Origin: Bacteroidales bacterium
GTDB lineage: Bacteria > Bacteroidota > Bacteroidia > Bacteroidales > UBA7960
DNA: 6,743 nt
Direction: 5' to 3'
NCBI GenBank assembly: GCA_003557965.1
Contig: PWND01000098.1
Coordinates: 1-6,743 of the forward strand
The translations under genes were made by a program, and so were the position numbers. This document shows positions 1-6,304 of this stretch, one piece after another. The number at the start of each line of letters is the position of its first letter. Position 1 is the stretch's first letter. The notes below the pieces were generated by a model. It saw nothing but the letters and a program-made list of their open reading frames with translations. It did not search any database and had not been told where the DNA came from.

Positions 1-744
1 ATCAGTAATAATACCGACAATTTTTTTATTTTTTGTCACAGCTGTGGCTCCCAGCCTTTTCCCGGAGATCTCTATTATTACTGTCCTAATATCAGCATTA
101 ATGTCAACTTCAGGTTTTTCATTCACAACGTACAAGTCCTCAGCTTTCAGGTAAAGTTGCTTCCCAAGCGAACCACCGGGGTGATACCTTGCAAACTCTT
201 CTTGTGTAAAACCCTTGCACTGCAATAATGACACTGCCAGGGCATCTCCCATAACAAGCTGAGCGGTTGTACTTGCAGTAGGTGCCGGATTACCTGGCAC
301 AGCTTCTGAGTCAACCGATGTTTGAATTATAAAGTCACTCTGTCTTGCTAAAAAAGAGTTCAGGTTGCCGGTCATTCCAACCAGGCAGGCCCCCAGACTT
401 TTCAACATTGGAACCAAAACTTTAATTTCCGGTGTACTGCCGCTATTACTCAAGCAAATGACGATATCGTCTTTTTGTACAATACCAAGATCACCATGTA
501 TAGCATCAGCAGCATGCATAAAGATAGCCGGTGTACCGGTAGAGTTTAAGGTTGAAACAATTTTTGATGCAATTATTGCACTTTTTCCAATGCCGGTTAT
601 AACAACCCGACCTTTACTGTTAAAAATTTTTTCTACAACAAGAGCGAAGTCTTCATTGATAAAGCCTTCTAACTTATTAACAGCCATTGCTTCCACGCGA
701 ATTGTGTTTTTCGCAATTTCTTTTATTTCTTCAATATTTTTCAC
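1..744 (-). CDS. kdsD: Arabinose-5-phosphate isomerase (KdsD/KpsF/GutQ family), 3' end beyond window
   Basis: The enzyme converts D-ribulose 5-phosphate to D-arabinose 5-phosphate in the cytoplasm, the first committed step towards Kdo of the LPS inner core. I translated 248 codons on the minus strand without a stop. An N-terminal SIS domain spans about residues 30-170, and a first CBS domain starts near 200 and is cut at the motif GIITD; about 70 residues, including the second CBS domain, should lie outside. The catalytic residues known from E. coli KdsD (K59, H88, E111, E152, H193) are all present with a constant offset of five: K54 in GIGKS, H83 in AIHGD, E106 in STPEIK, E147 and H188 in YHPGGSLG. 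The start is GTG at 744-742, because an in-frame TAA lies only three codons upstream and no ATG fits. The gene is divergent from recQ, an arrangement I recall in other Bacteroidota. KdsD rather than GutQ/KpsF is inferred, since the paralogues share these motifs. Confidence 0.95.
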   Translation of the reverse strand, partial: MKNIEEIKEIAKNTIRVEAMAVNKLEGFINEDFALVVEKIFNSKGRVVITGIGKSAIIASKIVSTLNSTGTPAIFMHAADAIHGDLGIVQKDDIVICLSNSGSTPEIKVLVPMLKSLGACLVGMTGNLNSFLARQSDFIIQTSVDSEAVPGNPAPTASTTAQLVMGDALAVSLLQCKGFTQEEFARYHPGGSLGKQLYLKAEDLYVVNEKPEVDINADIRTVIIEISGKRLGATAVTKNKKIVGIITD

Positions 745-780
745 AATAATGATTTAATTAGAAAATTTAATAAATATTAT

Positions 781-811
781 TTTGTGCTAAATTATATAAA
801 TGCTAAATTTA
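781..811 (+). promoter_or_regulatory. Putative recQ promoter
   Basis: TTTG at 781-784 is followed after 19 bases by TAAATTTA at 804-811. This fits the Bacteroidota arrangement TTTG-N19-21-TAnnTTTG, with one mismatch in the last base of the -7 box. The transcript would start near 815-818 and carry a leader of about 33 bases before the ATG of recQ. It overlaps a 9-base direct repeat. The call rests on sequence pattern only. Confidence 0.4.
785..809 (+). repeat. 9-base direct repeat in the kdsD/recQ intergenic region
   Basis: TGCTAAATT occurs at 785-793 and again at 801-809, 16 bases apart start to start. Both copies lie between or over the predicted -33 and -7 elements of recQ. It could be a tandem regulator site or a chance repeat in AT-rich DNA; the sequence does not decide. 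Confidence 0.3.
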
Positions 812-816
812 CGTTA

Positions 817-824
817 CAAATGTA
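817..824 (-). promoter_or_regulatory. Putative kdsD -7 box (TACATTTG)
   Basis: On the minus strand TACATTTG matches the Bacteroidota -7 consensus TAnnTTTG exactly and would place the transcript start roughly 65 bases before the GTG of kdsD. I do not see a TTTG at the usual 19-21 base spacing upstream; the nearest is 32 bases away, inside the recQ start region. The match alone is weak in such AT-rich DNA. Confidence 0.3.
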
Positions 825-849
825 TTGAATTTATTAATAATGATGGAGA

Positions 850-3045
850 ATGGAAACAAAGTGTGATATTTCACTACGGGATCTGCTCAAAAAGATCTTT
901 GGTTATAGTAGTTTTAAAGGCGATCAGGAGATAATTATCCAAAGTTTACTTCAGGGAAAAGATACTTTCGTTATTATGCCAACAGGCGCTGGAAAATCAA
1001 TGTGCTATCAATTGCCGGCTTTAATAAGCGAGGGAACTGCAATTATTGTATCACCATTAATTGCTTTAATGAAAAACCAGGTTGATGCAATTAGAAATTT
1101 TGCCAGCTATAATGGAATTGCACATGTTTTAAACTCTTCATTAACAAAAAGTGAAATAATACAGGTAAAAAATGACCTTAGAAGCGGAGAAACCAAAATG
1201 CTTTATGTTGCTCCGGAATCACTAACAAAAGAAGAAAATGTTGAATTTTTAAAAGAAATAAATATCTCATTTTTTGCAGTTGACGAAGCTCATTGTATTT
1301 CGGAGTGGGGGCACGACTTCAGGCCTGAGTATCGAAAACTAAGACCAATTATTGATGCATTTAATAAGCCGGTACCAGTAATTGCTCTTACAGCTACTGC
1401 AACACCCAAGGTACAGCAGGATATTCGCAAAAACCTGAAAATGGCAAGTGCCAACCTGTTTATTTCTTCATTTAACAGGCCTAATTTATACTATGAAATC
1501 AGGCCAAAATCAGAAAATTCTGTTAAGGATATTATTCGGTATATCAACAACAACCCCGGAAAATCAGGAATAATCTATTGTTTAAGCCGTAAAAAAGTAG
1601 AAGAAGTTGCTGAAACACTTCAGGTAAATGGCATCAGGGCGCTTCCTTATCATGCCGGGCTCGATAATGCAGTAAGAGTTTCCAATCAGGACCGGTTTTT
1701 AATGGAAGACGCTGATGTTATTGTAGCTACAATTGCTTTCGGAATGGGTATTGATAAGCCTGATGTGAGATATGTTATTCATTATGATATCCCTAAAAGC
1801 CTGGAAGGATATTACCAGGAAACCGGGAGAGCCGGAAGAGATGACGGCGAAGGCAACTGCATCGCGTTTTATTCGTATGAAGATATTAAGAAGCTTGAAA
1901 AGTTTCTTAAAGGAAAACCGGTTGCAGAACAAGAAGTTGGGATGCAGCTGCTGTATGAAACTGTTGCTTATGCCGAAACTTCAATATGCAGAAGAAAAGT
2001 ATTACTTAACTATTTTGGCGAAAGCTATCCAAACGATAATTGTGGTGCTTGCGATAATTGTTTATATCCTAAAGAAAAGTTTGAAGGAAAAGAATATATT
2101 TGCACCCTGATAGAAACAGTACTTATTGTTAAAGAGTTATTTAATTCAAAACACGTAATAAATATACTAATGGGAAAAAACACAACTGCCATAAAATCAT
2201 GTAAACATAATAATCTTGAAGTATTTGGGAAAGGTGCTGATCAGGATGAAAAATTCTGGAATGCAGTTATCAGGCAAAGCCTAATAGAAAGGCTACTGGA
2301 GAAAGATATTGAAAGCTACGGGCTTCTTAAAGTTACTCCTAAAGGGAAAAAGTTTCTTGAATCACCAACCTCTGTTAAGCTTAGTAAAGACCATGATTAC
2401 AACAGTGCTGATGATGACCTAATGGGCAGAGGCGGGCAAAAAACCAGTGCCAGCGATAAAGTCCTTTTCGCACTGCTGAAAGACCTGAGAAAAGAAATAG
2501 CCAAGAAAAATAATTTACCTCCTTTTGTTATCTTCCAGGACCCTTCCCTGGAGGATATGGCAATTCAATACCCTGTTAATATTAATGAATTAAAACAAAT
2601 CACAGGTGTTGGCTCAGGAAAAGCTCTGAAGTTTGGAAAACCTTTTGTTGACCTTATTGCCAAATATGTTGAAGAAAATGAGGTAGAAAGGCCGATGGAT
2701 ATGATTGTTAAGTCAGTAGTTAACAAATCAGGCCTTAAAGTTTACATTATTCAGAATATTGACAGGAAAGTATCATTAGAAGATTTAGCATTTGCCAAAG
2801 GAATAGAAATTGACGAAGTTATTGCCGAAATAGAGAGCATTGTTGCATCCGGAACAAAAATTGACATTAGCTATTATATCAACCAGGTAATTGAAGCAGA
2901 TAAACAAGAGGAAATTTTTGACTATTTTACTACTGCTGAAACTGATTCCTACCTTGAAGCTCTTCAAGAGCTTGGAGAAGACGAATATACTGAAGAAGAA
3001 GTAAGGTTGATGAGAATTAAGTTTTTATCGGAAATGGGTAACTAA
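850..3045 (+). CDS. recQ: ATP-dependent DNA helicase RecQ
   Basis: This is a 3'-5' superfamily 2 DNA helicase acting in recombination, repair and restart of stalled forks. The 731 residues contain the full RecQ set: Walker A TGAGKS (45-50), DEAH (145-148), the RecQ aromatic-rich loop SEWGHDFRPEY (151-161), motif III LTATAT (180-185), motif V around AFGMGIDKPDV (296-306) and motif VI QETGRAGRD (323-331). The zinc site has four cysteines, C380, C398, C401 and C404, followed by the RQC winged helix (about 410-510) and an HRDC domain (about 535-612). Residues 615-731 form an extra C-terminal part that resembles the helix-turn-helix domain seen at the end of long Bacteroidota RecQs; E. coli RecQ, at about 610 residues, lacks it. 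The start at 850 is the first possible one in frame, since TGA at 841-843 closes the frame just upstream. GGAG at 845-848 is too close to that ATG to be a normal ribosome site. No key residue is missing. Confidence 0.97.
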   Translation: METKCDISLRDLLKKIFGYSSFKGDQEIIIQSLLQGKDTFVIMPTGAGKSMCYQLPALISEGTAIIVSPLIALMKNQVDAIRNFASYNGIAHVLNSSLTKSEIIQVKNDLRSGETKMLYVAPESLTKEENVEFLKEINISFFAVDEAHCISEWGHDFRPEYRKLRPIIDAFNKPVPVIALTATATPKVQQDIRKNLKMASANLFISSFNRPNLYYEIRPKSENSVKDIIRYINNNPGKSGIIYCLSRKKVEEVAETLQVNGIRALPYHAGLDNAVRVSNQDRFLMEDADVIVATIAFGMGIDKPDVRYVIHYDIPKSLEGYYQETGRAGRDDGEGNCIAFYSYEDIKKLEKFLKGKPVAEQEVGMQLLYETVAYAETSICRRKVLLNYFGESYPNDNCGACDNCLYPKEKFEGKEYICTLIETVLIVKELFNSKHVINILMGKNTTAIKSCKHNNLEVFGKGADQDEKFWNAVIRQSLIERLLEKDIESYGLLKVTPKGKKFLESPTSVKLSKDHDYNSADDDLMGRGGQKTSASDKVLFALLKDLRKEIAKKNNLPPFVIFQDPSLEDMAIQYPVNINELKQITGVGSGKALKFGKPFVDLIAKYVEENEVERPMDMIVKSVVNKSGLKVYIIQNIDRKVSLEDLAFAKGIEIDEVIAEIESIVASGTKIDISYYINQVIEADKQEEIFDYFTTAETDSYLEALQELGEDEYTEEEVRLMRIKFLSEMGN

Positions 3046-3100
3046 TAAGTGATACATACAAATATTTTTTTACATAAATAAAATTTAACTTAACACAAAA

Positions 3101-3754
3101 ATGGAAAATCAAAAAGAAATAAAAAAGCTAACGAAAAATAAATTTAATACGGTAAATGTAATAGCCGGGATTAATATTATTCTTTTAATAGGGTTAGCTC
3201 TGTTATATGTTTTATACTTTACCGGCAACGATAACGGGCAGCAGGAAGCCACAGAAAATACTCCCTCAATAACTGAAACCATTACAGGTGACAGCAACAT
3301 TACTATAGTATTTGTAAACAAGGAAGAAGTACTTGAGTCATATTATCTGACAGATAAGTTGCGCAGAGATTTTGAAGCAGAAAAAAACAGGCTTGAAAGA
3401 CAGTTTATGAATAAACAAGAAGAAATTCGCAGAGATTTTGAAGAGTTTCAAAGGAATATGCAGTCAGGGCTATTACGTGACGAAAGTGCTCAAAGAAAAG
3501 AGCAAGAGCTCATGATTGCCCAGCAGGAATTATATGAAATGAATGAACTTTTTACAGAAAGGTTAATCAGAAAAGAGCAGGAAATGCAACTGCAATTAGC
3601 TGACAGCCTAAGCAGCTTCCTGGAAGAATATAACAAAGACAAAAACTATCACTACATTTTAAGTTATACTATAGGAGGAAGTGTTTTGTATGGAAGTCCC
3701 GCATTTGATATCACTAAAGATGTTGTAAAGGAAATAAAAAAAGTTACTCCATAA
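3101..3754 (+). CDS. OmpH/Skp-family protein with N-terminal membrane anchor
   Basis: This is probably a periplasm-facing coiled-coil protein related to the chaperone Skp (OmpH), which holds unfolded outer-membrane proteins. The 217 residues begin with a basic cytoplasmic tail (1-17, many Lys), one hydrophobic segment (about 18-40, IAGINIILLIGLALLYVLYF) and a polar linker (41-66). A short beta strand, ITIVFVNKEEVLESY, follows; it matches the usual OmpH opening 'I.YVN.D.LL..Y'. Residues about 82-165 are rich in Glu, Lys, Arg and Gln and look like the long helical tentacle, and the C-terminal part (ILSYTIGGSVLYGSPAFDIT) matches the family's closing beta segment. No clear signal-peptidase site follows the hydrophobic stretch, so I infer a type II membrane anchor, whereas E. 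coli Skp is soluble. It starts 55 bases after recQ and may be co-transcribed. The start ATG follows an A-rich tract. Family membership is fairly sure; the chaperone role is inferred. Confidence 0.8.
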   Translation: MENQKEIKKLTKNKFNTVNVIAGINIILLIGLALLYVLYFTGNDNGQQEATENTPSITETITGDSNITIVFVNKEEVLESYYLTDKLRRDFEAEKNRLERQFMNKQEEIRRDFEEFQRNMQSGLLRDESAQRKEQELMIAQQELYEMNELFTERLIRKEQEMQLQLADSLSSFLEEYNKDKNYHYILSYTIGGSVLYGSPAFDITKDVVKEIKKVTP

Positions 3755-3867
3755 CGTTTTTATTTCCTGGCAAAGTCTAAGAATTACAACGAAACAAAAG
3801 CACTTACAGTTTATTATTAGAATACGTAAATAATTGTAAAGCAATTTAATAACGATAATTTATACAA

Positions 3868-4866
3868 ATGAAAACAATTAAGCATTTATTATTTTTTCTG
3901 GCATCAATATTTTTATGCACAAACACTTATTCTAACATTACTTATACATTGGTAATCCATGGTGGGGCAGGCAATATTTCTAAAGAAAGCCTTAGTGCTG
4001 AAGACATAAAAAACTATGAAAACAAGTTTTCACATACATTAAATATCGGTGAGGAAATGCTTAAAAACGGTGCTTCAGCTTTGGATGTTGCTGTTGAAGT
4101 AGTAAAAATTTTAGAAGATTCGCCACTGTTTAATGCGGGCAAAGGCTCAGTGTTTAATATTGATGGCGAGAATGAGCTGGATGCTTCAATAATGTGCGGA
4201 AAAGACAGAAATGCAGGCGCTGTTGCAGGTGTAAGAATAATAAAAAATCCTATAGAGGCAGCCTACAATGTTATGAAAGAATCGCCCCACGTAATGCTAA
4301 TTGGAGATGGTGCCGAGCAGTTTTCTAAAGAAAAGGGATTAGAAATAGTATCACCTTCATACTTTTTTGACCAGAGAAGATATGATCAATATCGTAATTT
4401 TATTGACAACCGAGACAAAGGCTATAATAATCAAAATAATAAAGACTTTAAAACAGGAACTGTAGGTGCTGTTGTTTTGGATAGCAAAGGCAATTTAGCT
4501 GCAGCTACATCAACCGGTGGTATGCTGGCTAAAAAATATGGACGCGTGGGAGACAGCCCGATTATAGGTGCCGGCACTTATGCCGACAATAATATCGGTG
4601 CAGTATCTGGAACCGGACACGGCGAGTTTTTTATCAGGAACGTTATTGCATACGACATTCTGGCTAAAGTAAAATACTTAAATACTCCAATTGAAAAAGC
4701 TGCAAAAGAGCTTATCCATGACCGTCTTGGAAAAGACGAAATTAATGGTGGTATCATTGCTGTTGATAAAGATGGAAATATTGCAATGGTATTTAATACA
4801 ACTGCAATGTTCAGAGGTTTTGTTAATCATAAGGGCGAAAAGGAAACAGGAATTTTCGTTGACTAA
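3868..4866 (+). CDS. Secreted isoaspartyl peptidase / L-asparaginase (Ntn-hydrolase type)
   Basis: This plant-type asparaginase family enzyme hydrolyses beta-aspartyl dipeptides and L-asparagine. The 332-residue precursor should cleave itself between G197 and T198 (TGTVG motif), leaving T198 as the N-terminal nucleophile of the beta subunit. The residues known from E. coli IaaA (T179, T197, R207, D210, T230, G231) appear with a constant offset of 19: T198, T216, R226, D229, T249 and G250. HGGAG (31-35) opens the alpha subunit, and FNAGKGSVFN (88-97) and ELDASIMCG (103-111) are also family signatures. Residues 1-22 form a Lys-containing start plus a hydrophobic core (LLFFLASIFLC) ending near TYS, so a Sec signal peptide and periplasmic location are likely. 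The precursor is about the usual length once the signal is removed. The inter-subunit linker (about 170-195) is polar and Asn-rich, as expected for a cleaved loop. The 113 bases upstream show no clear promoter. Preference for isoaspartyl peptides or free asparagine cannot be read from sequence. Confidence 0.93.
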   Translation: MKTIKHLLFFLASIFLCTNTYSNITYTLVIHGGAGNISKESLSAEDIKNYENKFSHTLNIGEEMLKNGASALDVAVEVVKILEDSPLFNAGKGSVFNIDGENELDASIMCGKDRNAGAVAGVRIIKNPIEAAYNVMKESPHVMLIGDGAEQFSKEKGLEIVSPSYFFDQRRYDQYRNFIDNRDKGYNNQNNKDFKTGTVGAVVLDSKGNLAAATSTGGMLAKKYGRVGDSPIIGAGTYADNNIGAVSGTGHGEFFIRNVIAYDILAKVKYLNTPIEKAAKELIHDRLGKDEINGGIIAVDKDGNIAMVFNTTAMFRGFVNHKGEKETGIFVD

Positions 4867-4881
4867 CAAACAATTTTAGCC

Positions 4882-5382
4882 TTAATTTTGGTTTTTGTAT
4901 TGTACAACTTCATTATTAAAATAAACTATTTCAACACCAGCTTCTTTAAAGAGCTTTTCTGATTCTGTGCCTGCATGGTATTTTCTTTCGCAAACTACTC
5001 TTGTAATTCCGCAGTTAATAATAAGCATTGCACAAACCCTGCAGGGAGTCATCCTGCAGTATAATGTTGCCCCTTCAATACTAATTCCAAGCCTTGCTGC
5101 CTGGCATAAAGCATTCTGCTCAGCATGTACCGTCCTAACGCAATGCATAGTAGCACTTCCATCTTCATGCATAACCTTTTTCATCTGGTGGCCAACATCA
5201 TCGCAATGTGGCAAATTTTTGGGAGAACCAACATAACCGGTTACCAGTATCTGCCTGTCCCTGGCAATTACACATCCACTACGCCCACGATCACAGGTTG
5301 CTCGTTTACTAACTGTATGCGCTATCTCCATGAAGTACTCATCCCAACTCGGACGAATATATTTTTCTTTTTCTGTTGACAT
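4882..5382 (-). CDS. dCMP deaminase family protein (ComEB-like)
   Basis: This is a zinc-dependent cytoplasmic deaminase, most likely converting dCMP to dUMP, the precursor for thymidylate synthase. In the 166 residues the catalytic motif HAEQNA gives H86 as zinc ligand and E88 as proton shuttle, and TPCRVC gives C114 and C117 as the other ligands. The nucleotide-binding region reads TGYVGSP (48-54), where phage T4 dCMP deaminase has GYNGSP. C30, C60 and H80 lie where T4 dCMP deaminase holds a second, structural zinc, so a similar site is possible (inference from remembered alignment). The ATG at 5382-5380 is followed by a typical start, and the protein is near the family's usual length. It converges with the asparaginase gene, leaving 15 bases between stops, and is divergent from the LRR gene. 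A 16-base palindrome and a -7 box lie just upstream. Family assignment is firm; the exact nucleotide substrate is less so. Confidence 0.93.
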   Translation of the reverse strand: MSTEKEKYIRPSWDEYFMEIAHTVSKRATCDRGRSGCVIARDRQILVTGYVGSPKNLPHCDDVGHQMKKVMHEDGSATMHCVRTVHAEQNALCQAARLGISIEGATLYCRMTPCRVCAMLIINCGITRVVCERKYHAGTESEKLFKEAGVEIVYFNNEVVQYKNQN

Positions 5383-5391
5383 AATTATATT

Positions 5392-5407
5392 TTTTGATTA
5401 ATCAAAA
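5392..5407. promoter_or_regulatory. Perfect 16-base palindrome, possible operator of the deaminase gene
   Basis: TTTTGATTAATCAAAA is a perfect two-fold palindrome beginning 10 bases upstream of the deaminase ATG. It overlaps most of the predicted -7 box and the expected transcript start, a position suited to a repressor. No regulator gene lies nearby, and AT-rich DNA produces such palindromes by chance at a noticeable rate. Confidence 0.35.
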
Positions 5408-5437
5408 TTATACATCATTATTTAGTTTTTTATCAAA
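5403..5437 (-). promoter_or_regulatory. Putative promoter of the deaminase gene
   Basis: On the minus strand TAATTTTG (5410-5403) matches the Bacteroidota -7 consensus TAnnTTTG exactly. The nearest TTTG (5437-5434) lies 23 bases upstream, slightly longer than the usual 19-21. The transcript would have a short leader of about 15-20 bases. The exact -7 match close to the gene makes this the best promoter candidate here. Confidence 0.4.
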
Positions 5438-5482
5438 ATAACATTTTTTTTCATTAGTGCAGTAGTTAACATGCTAAGTATT

Positions 5483-5515
5483 TGGAAAAAAATAAACATT
5501 CTTTTAATTTTTCCA
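5483..5515. repeat. 8-base inverted repeat in the deaminase/LRR intergenic region
   Basis: TGGAAAAA at 5483-5490 is matched by TTTTTCCA at 5508-5515, with 17 bases between. It lies about 75 bases upstream of the LRR start. The arms are mostly A/T and no role can be assigned; a regulator site or chance are both possible. Confidence 0.2.
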
Positions 5516-5537
5516 TATTAGAACTGTGAAAAATCAT

Positions 5538-5545
5538 TAAATTTG
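5538..5545 (+). promoter_or_regulatory. Putative -7 box of the LRR gene (TAAATTTG)
   Basis: TAAATTTG matches TAnnTTTG exactly and would give a leader of about 40 bases before the ATG at 5591. No TTTG stands at the expected upstream spacing. If real, the promoter is still present upstream of the interrupted gene. Confidence 0.3.
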
Positions 5546-5590
5546 AAATACAATTAAATTTTTACTAATTCAAAATACTCCTTATTATCA

Positions 5591-6004
5591 ATGAAAATAT
5601 TCAAAAAGTTTTTTTCAAAACTATTTTTCGGTATTACAATTATAATTTTTTCAATTTCTTCAGTATTTAGCCAAGTCTCAGAAGATCAGTTTAATGCATT
5701 ATTCGTCTTATATATAACAACCGATGGCGATAATTGGGATAACAATGAAAACTGGGATATTACCAACCCTGATGCAGATGTTAATTCATGGTATGGAGTT
5801 ACTGTAAGCGAAGGGAATGTTACAAGAATTGAATTAAATTATAACAATCTTAGTGGGCATATACCAAGCCAGGTTGGTAATTTAACTCACTTAACGAGAT
5901 TTGAGGTGGGGCATAATAATCTGTCAGGCATAATCCCATCATCTATATCTAACATGAGCAACTTAGAAAGATTAAGATTGCACTCCAACAACCTGACTGG
6001 TTAA
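5591..6004 (+). CDS. Secreted leucine-rich-repeat protein, part before an in-frame stop
   Basis: This is the translated 5' part of a larger gene, 137 codons ending at TAA 6002-6004. Residues 1-27 form a signal peptide: Lys-rich start, hydrophobic core LFFGITIIIF, and a likely cut at VFS|Q. Residues 31-76 look like the capping region of Bacteroidota LRR proteins (LFVLYITTDGDNWDNNENW, then SWYGVTV). Two full plant-type LRRs of 24 residues follow (77-98 and 99-122, with NNLSGHIP and NNLSGIIP), and the third is cut at NNLTG, exactly where the residue before the conserved IP is expected. The truncated product lacks most of the LRR solenoid and everything after it, so it is unlikely to work as the intact protein would. 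The start ATG follows an A/T-rich leader without a Shine-Dalgarno. The function of the intact protein is unknown; extracellular binding or adhesion is only the usual guess for such architecture. Confidence 0.75.
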   Translation: MKIFKKFFSKLFFGITIIIFSISSVFSQVSEDQFNALFVLYITTDGDNWDNNENWDITNPDADVNSWYGVTVSEGNVTRIELNYNNLSGHIPSQVGNLTHLTRFEVGHNNLSGIIPSSISNMSNLERLRLHSNNLTG

Positions 6005-6304
6005 ATTCCTGATGATCTTCAAGTTTTAAATAGTTTAGAAAGGTTTGAGTTAAATAATAATTCACTTAGTGGGGAAATTCCGGAGTGGATAGGGAATTTC
6101 ACAATCTTAGATAATTTACAGTTAGCCAATAATAATTTTAGCGGAGATGTTCCGGGTAGTTTGCAAAACCTGTCTAACCTTGAAACTCTTACGCTTCAAA
6201 ATAATGACCTCGTAAGCATGCCTGATTTATCAGATTTAGCAGGTGTTATTACACTGCTTAGGTTGCAAAACAACTATTTTCATTTTGATGACATTGAGCC
6301 AAAC
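5819..6304 (+). repeat. Seven tandem leucine-rich repeats, 24-residue period
   Basis: The repeats follow the pattern L..L.L..NNLSG.IP. Counting from the ATG at 5591, the residue before IP or VP falls at codons 90 (H), 114 (I), 138 (stop), 162 (E) and 186 (D), an exact 24-codon (72-base) period. Two more divergent repeats follow, around LTLQNNDLVSMP and LRLQNNYFHF. The unchanged spacing on both sides of the stop shows that no base was gained or lost there. Confidence 0.9.
6002..6004 (+). other. In-frame TAA inside the third LRR
   Basis: The codon lies between ACT GGT and ATT CCT, where the neighbouring repeats have CAT, ATA, GAA and GAT. One base change from GAA, CAA or AAA would produce it. 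The four complete genes in the window all end in TAA, so reassignment of this codon in the organism is not supported, and the following A gives no reason to expect readthrough. Confidence 0.85.

Noticed and set aside
365..757. A 130-codon open frame on the plus strand opposite kdsD
   Set aside because: It lies antisense to the kdsD coding frame, whose catalytic residues are all recognisable; the plus-strand translation shows no family motif and is rich in Ile, Ser and Thr, as expected for antisense of AT-rich coding DNA.
1772..2110. A 112-codon open frame within recQ on the same strand
   Set aside because: It overlaps the motif V-VI and zinc-binding region of recQ in another frame and has no recognisable domain or start context.
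3755..3867. Terminator or promoter between the OmpH-like and asparaginase genes
   Set aside because: I found no GC-rich hairpin with a T-run and no TAnnTTTG match with a spaced TTTG, so nothing can be called.
3868..3933. Lipoprotein signal in the asparaginase (Cys17 after SIFL)
   Set aside because: The residues before the Cys (I-F-L-C) do not fit the lipobox, which needs a small residue just before Cys; an ordinary Sec signal peptide fits better.
4967..5379. Two plus-strand open frames opposite the deaminase gene
   Set aside because: Both are antisense to a gene with complete catalytic motifs; their translations carry no recognisable motif.
5392..5407. FNR/Crp-type box reading of the palindrome
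   Set aside because: An FNR site is TTGAT-N4-ATCAA; here the half-sites TTGAT and ATCAA are separated by only two bases, so the spacing is wrong for that family.
6002..6004. Stop codon reassignment or programmed readthrough at the LRR TAA
   Set aside because: TAA is the terminator of all four complete genes here, the stop is followed by A, and no recoding signal is apparent; a nonsense mutation or read error is simpler.
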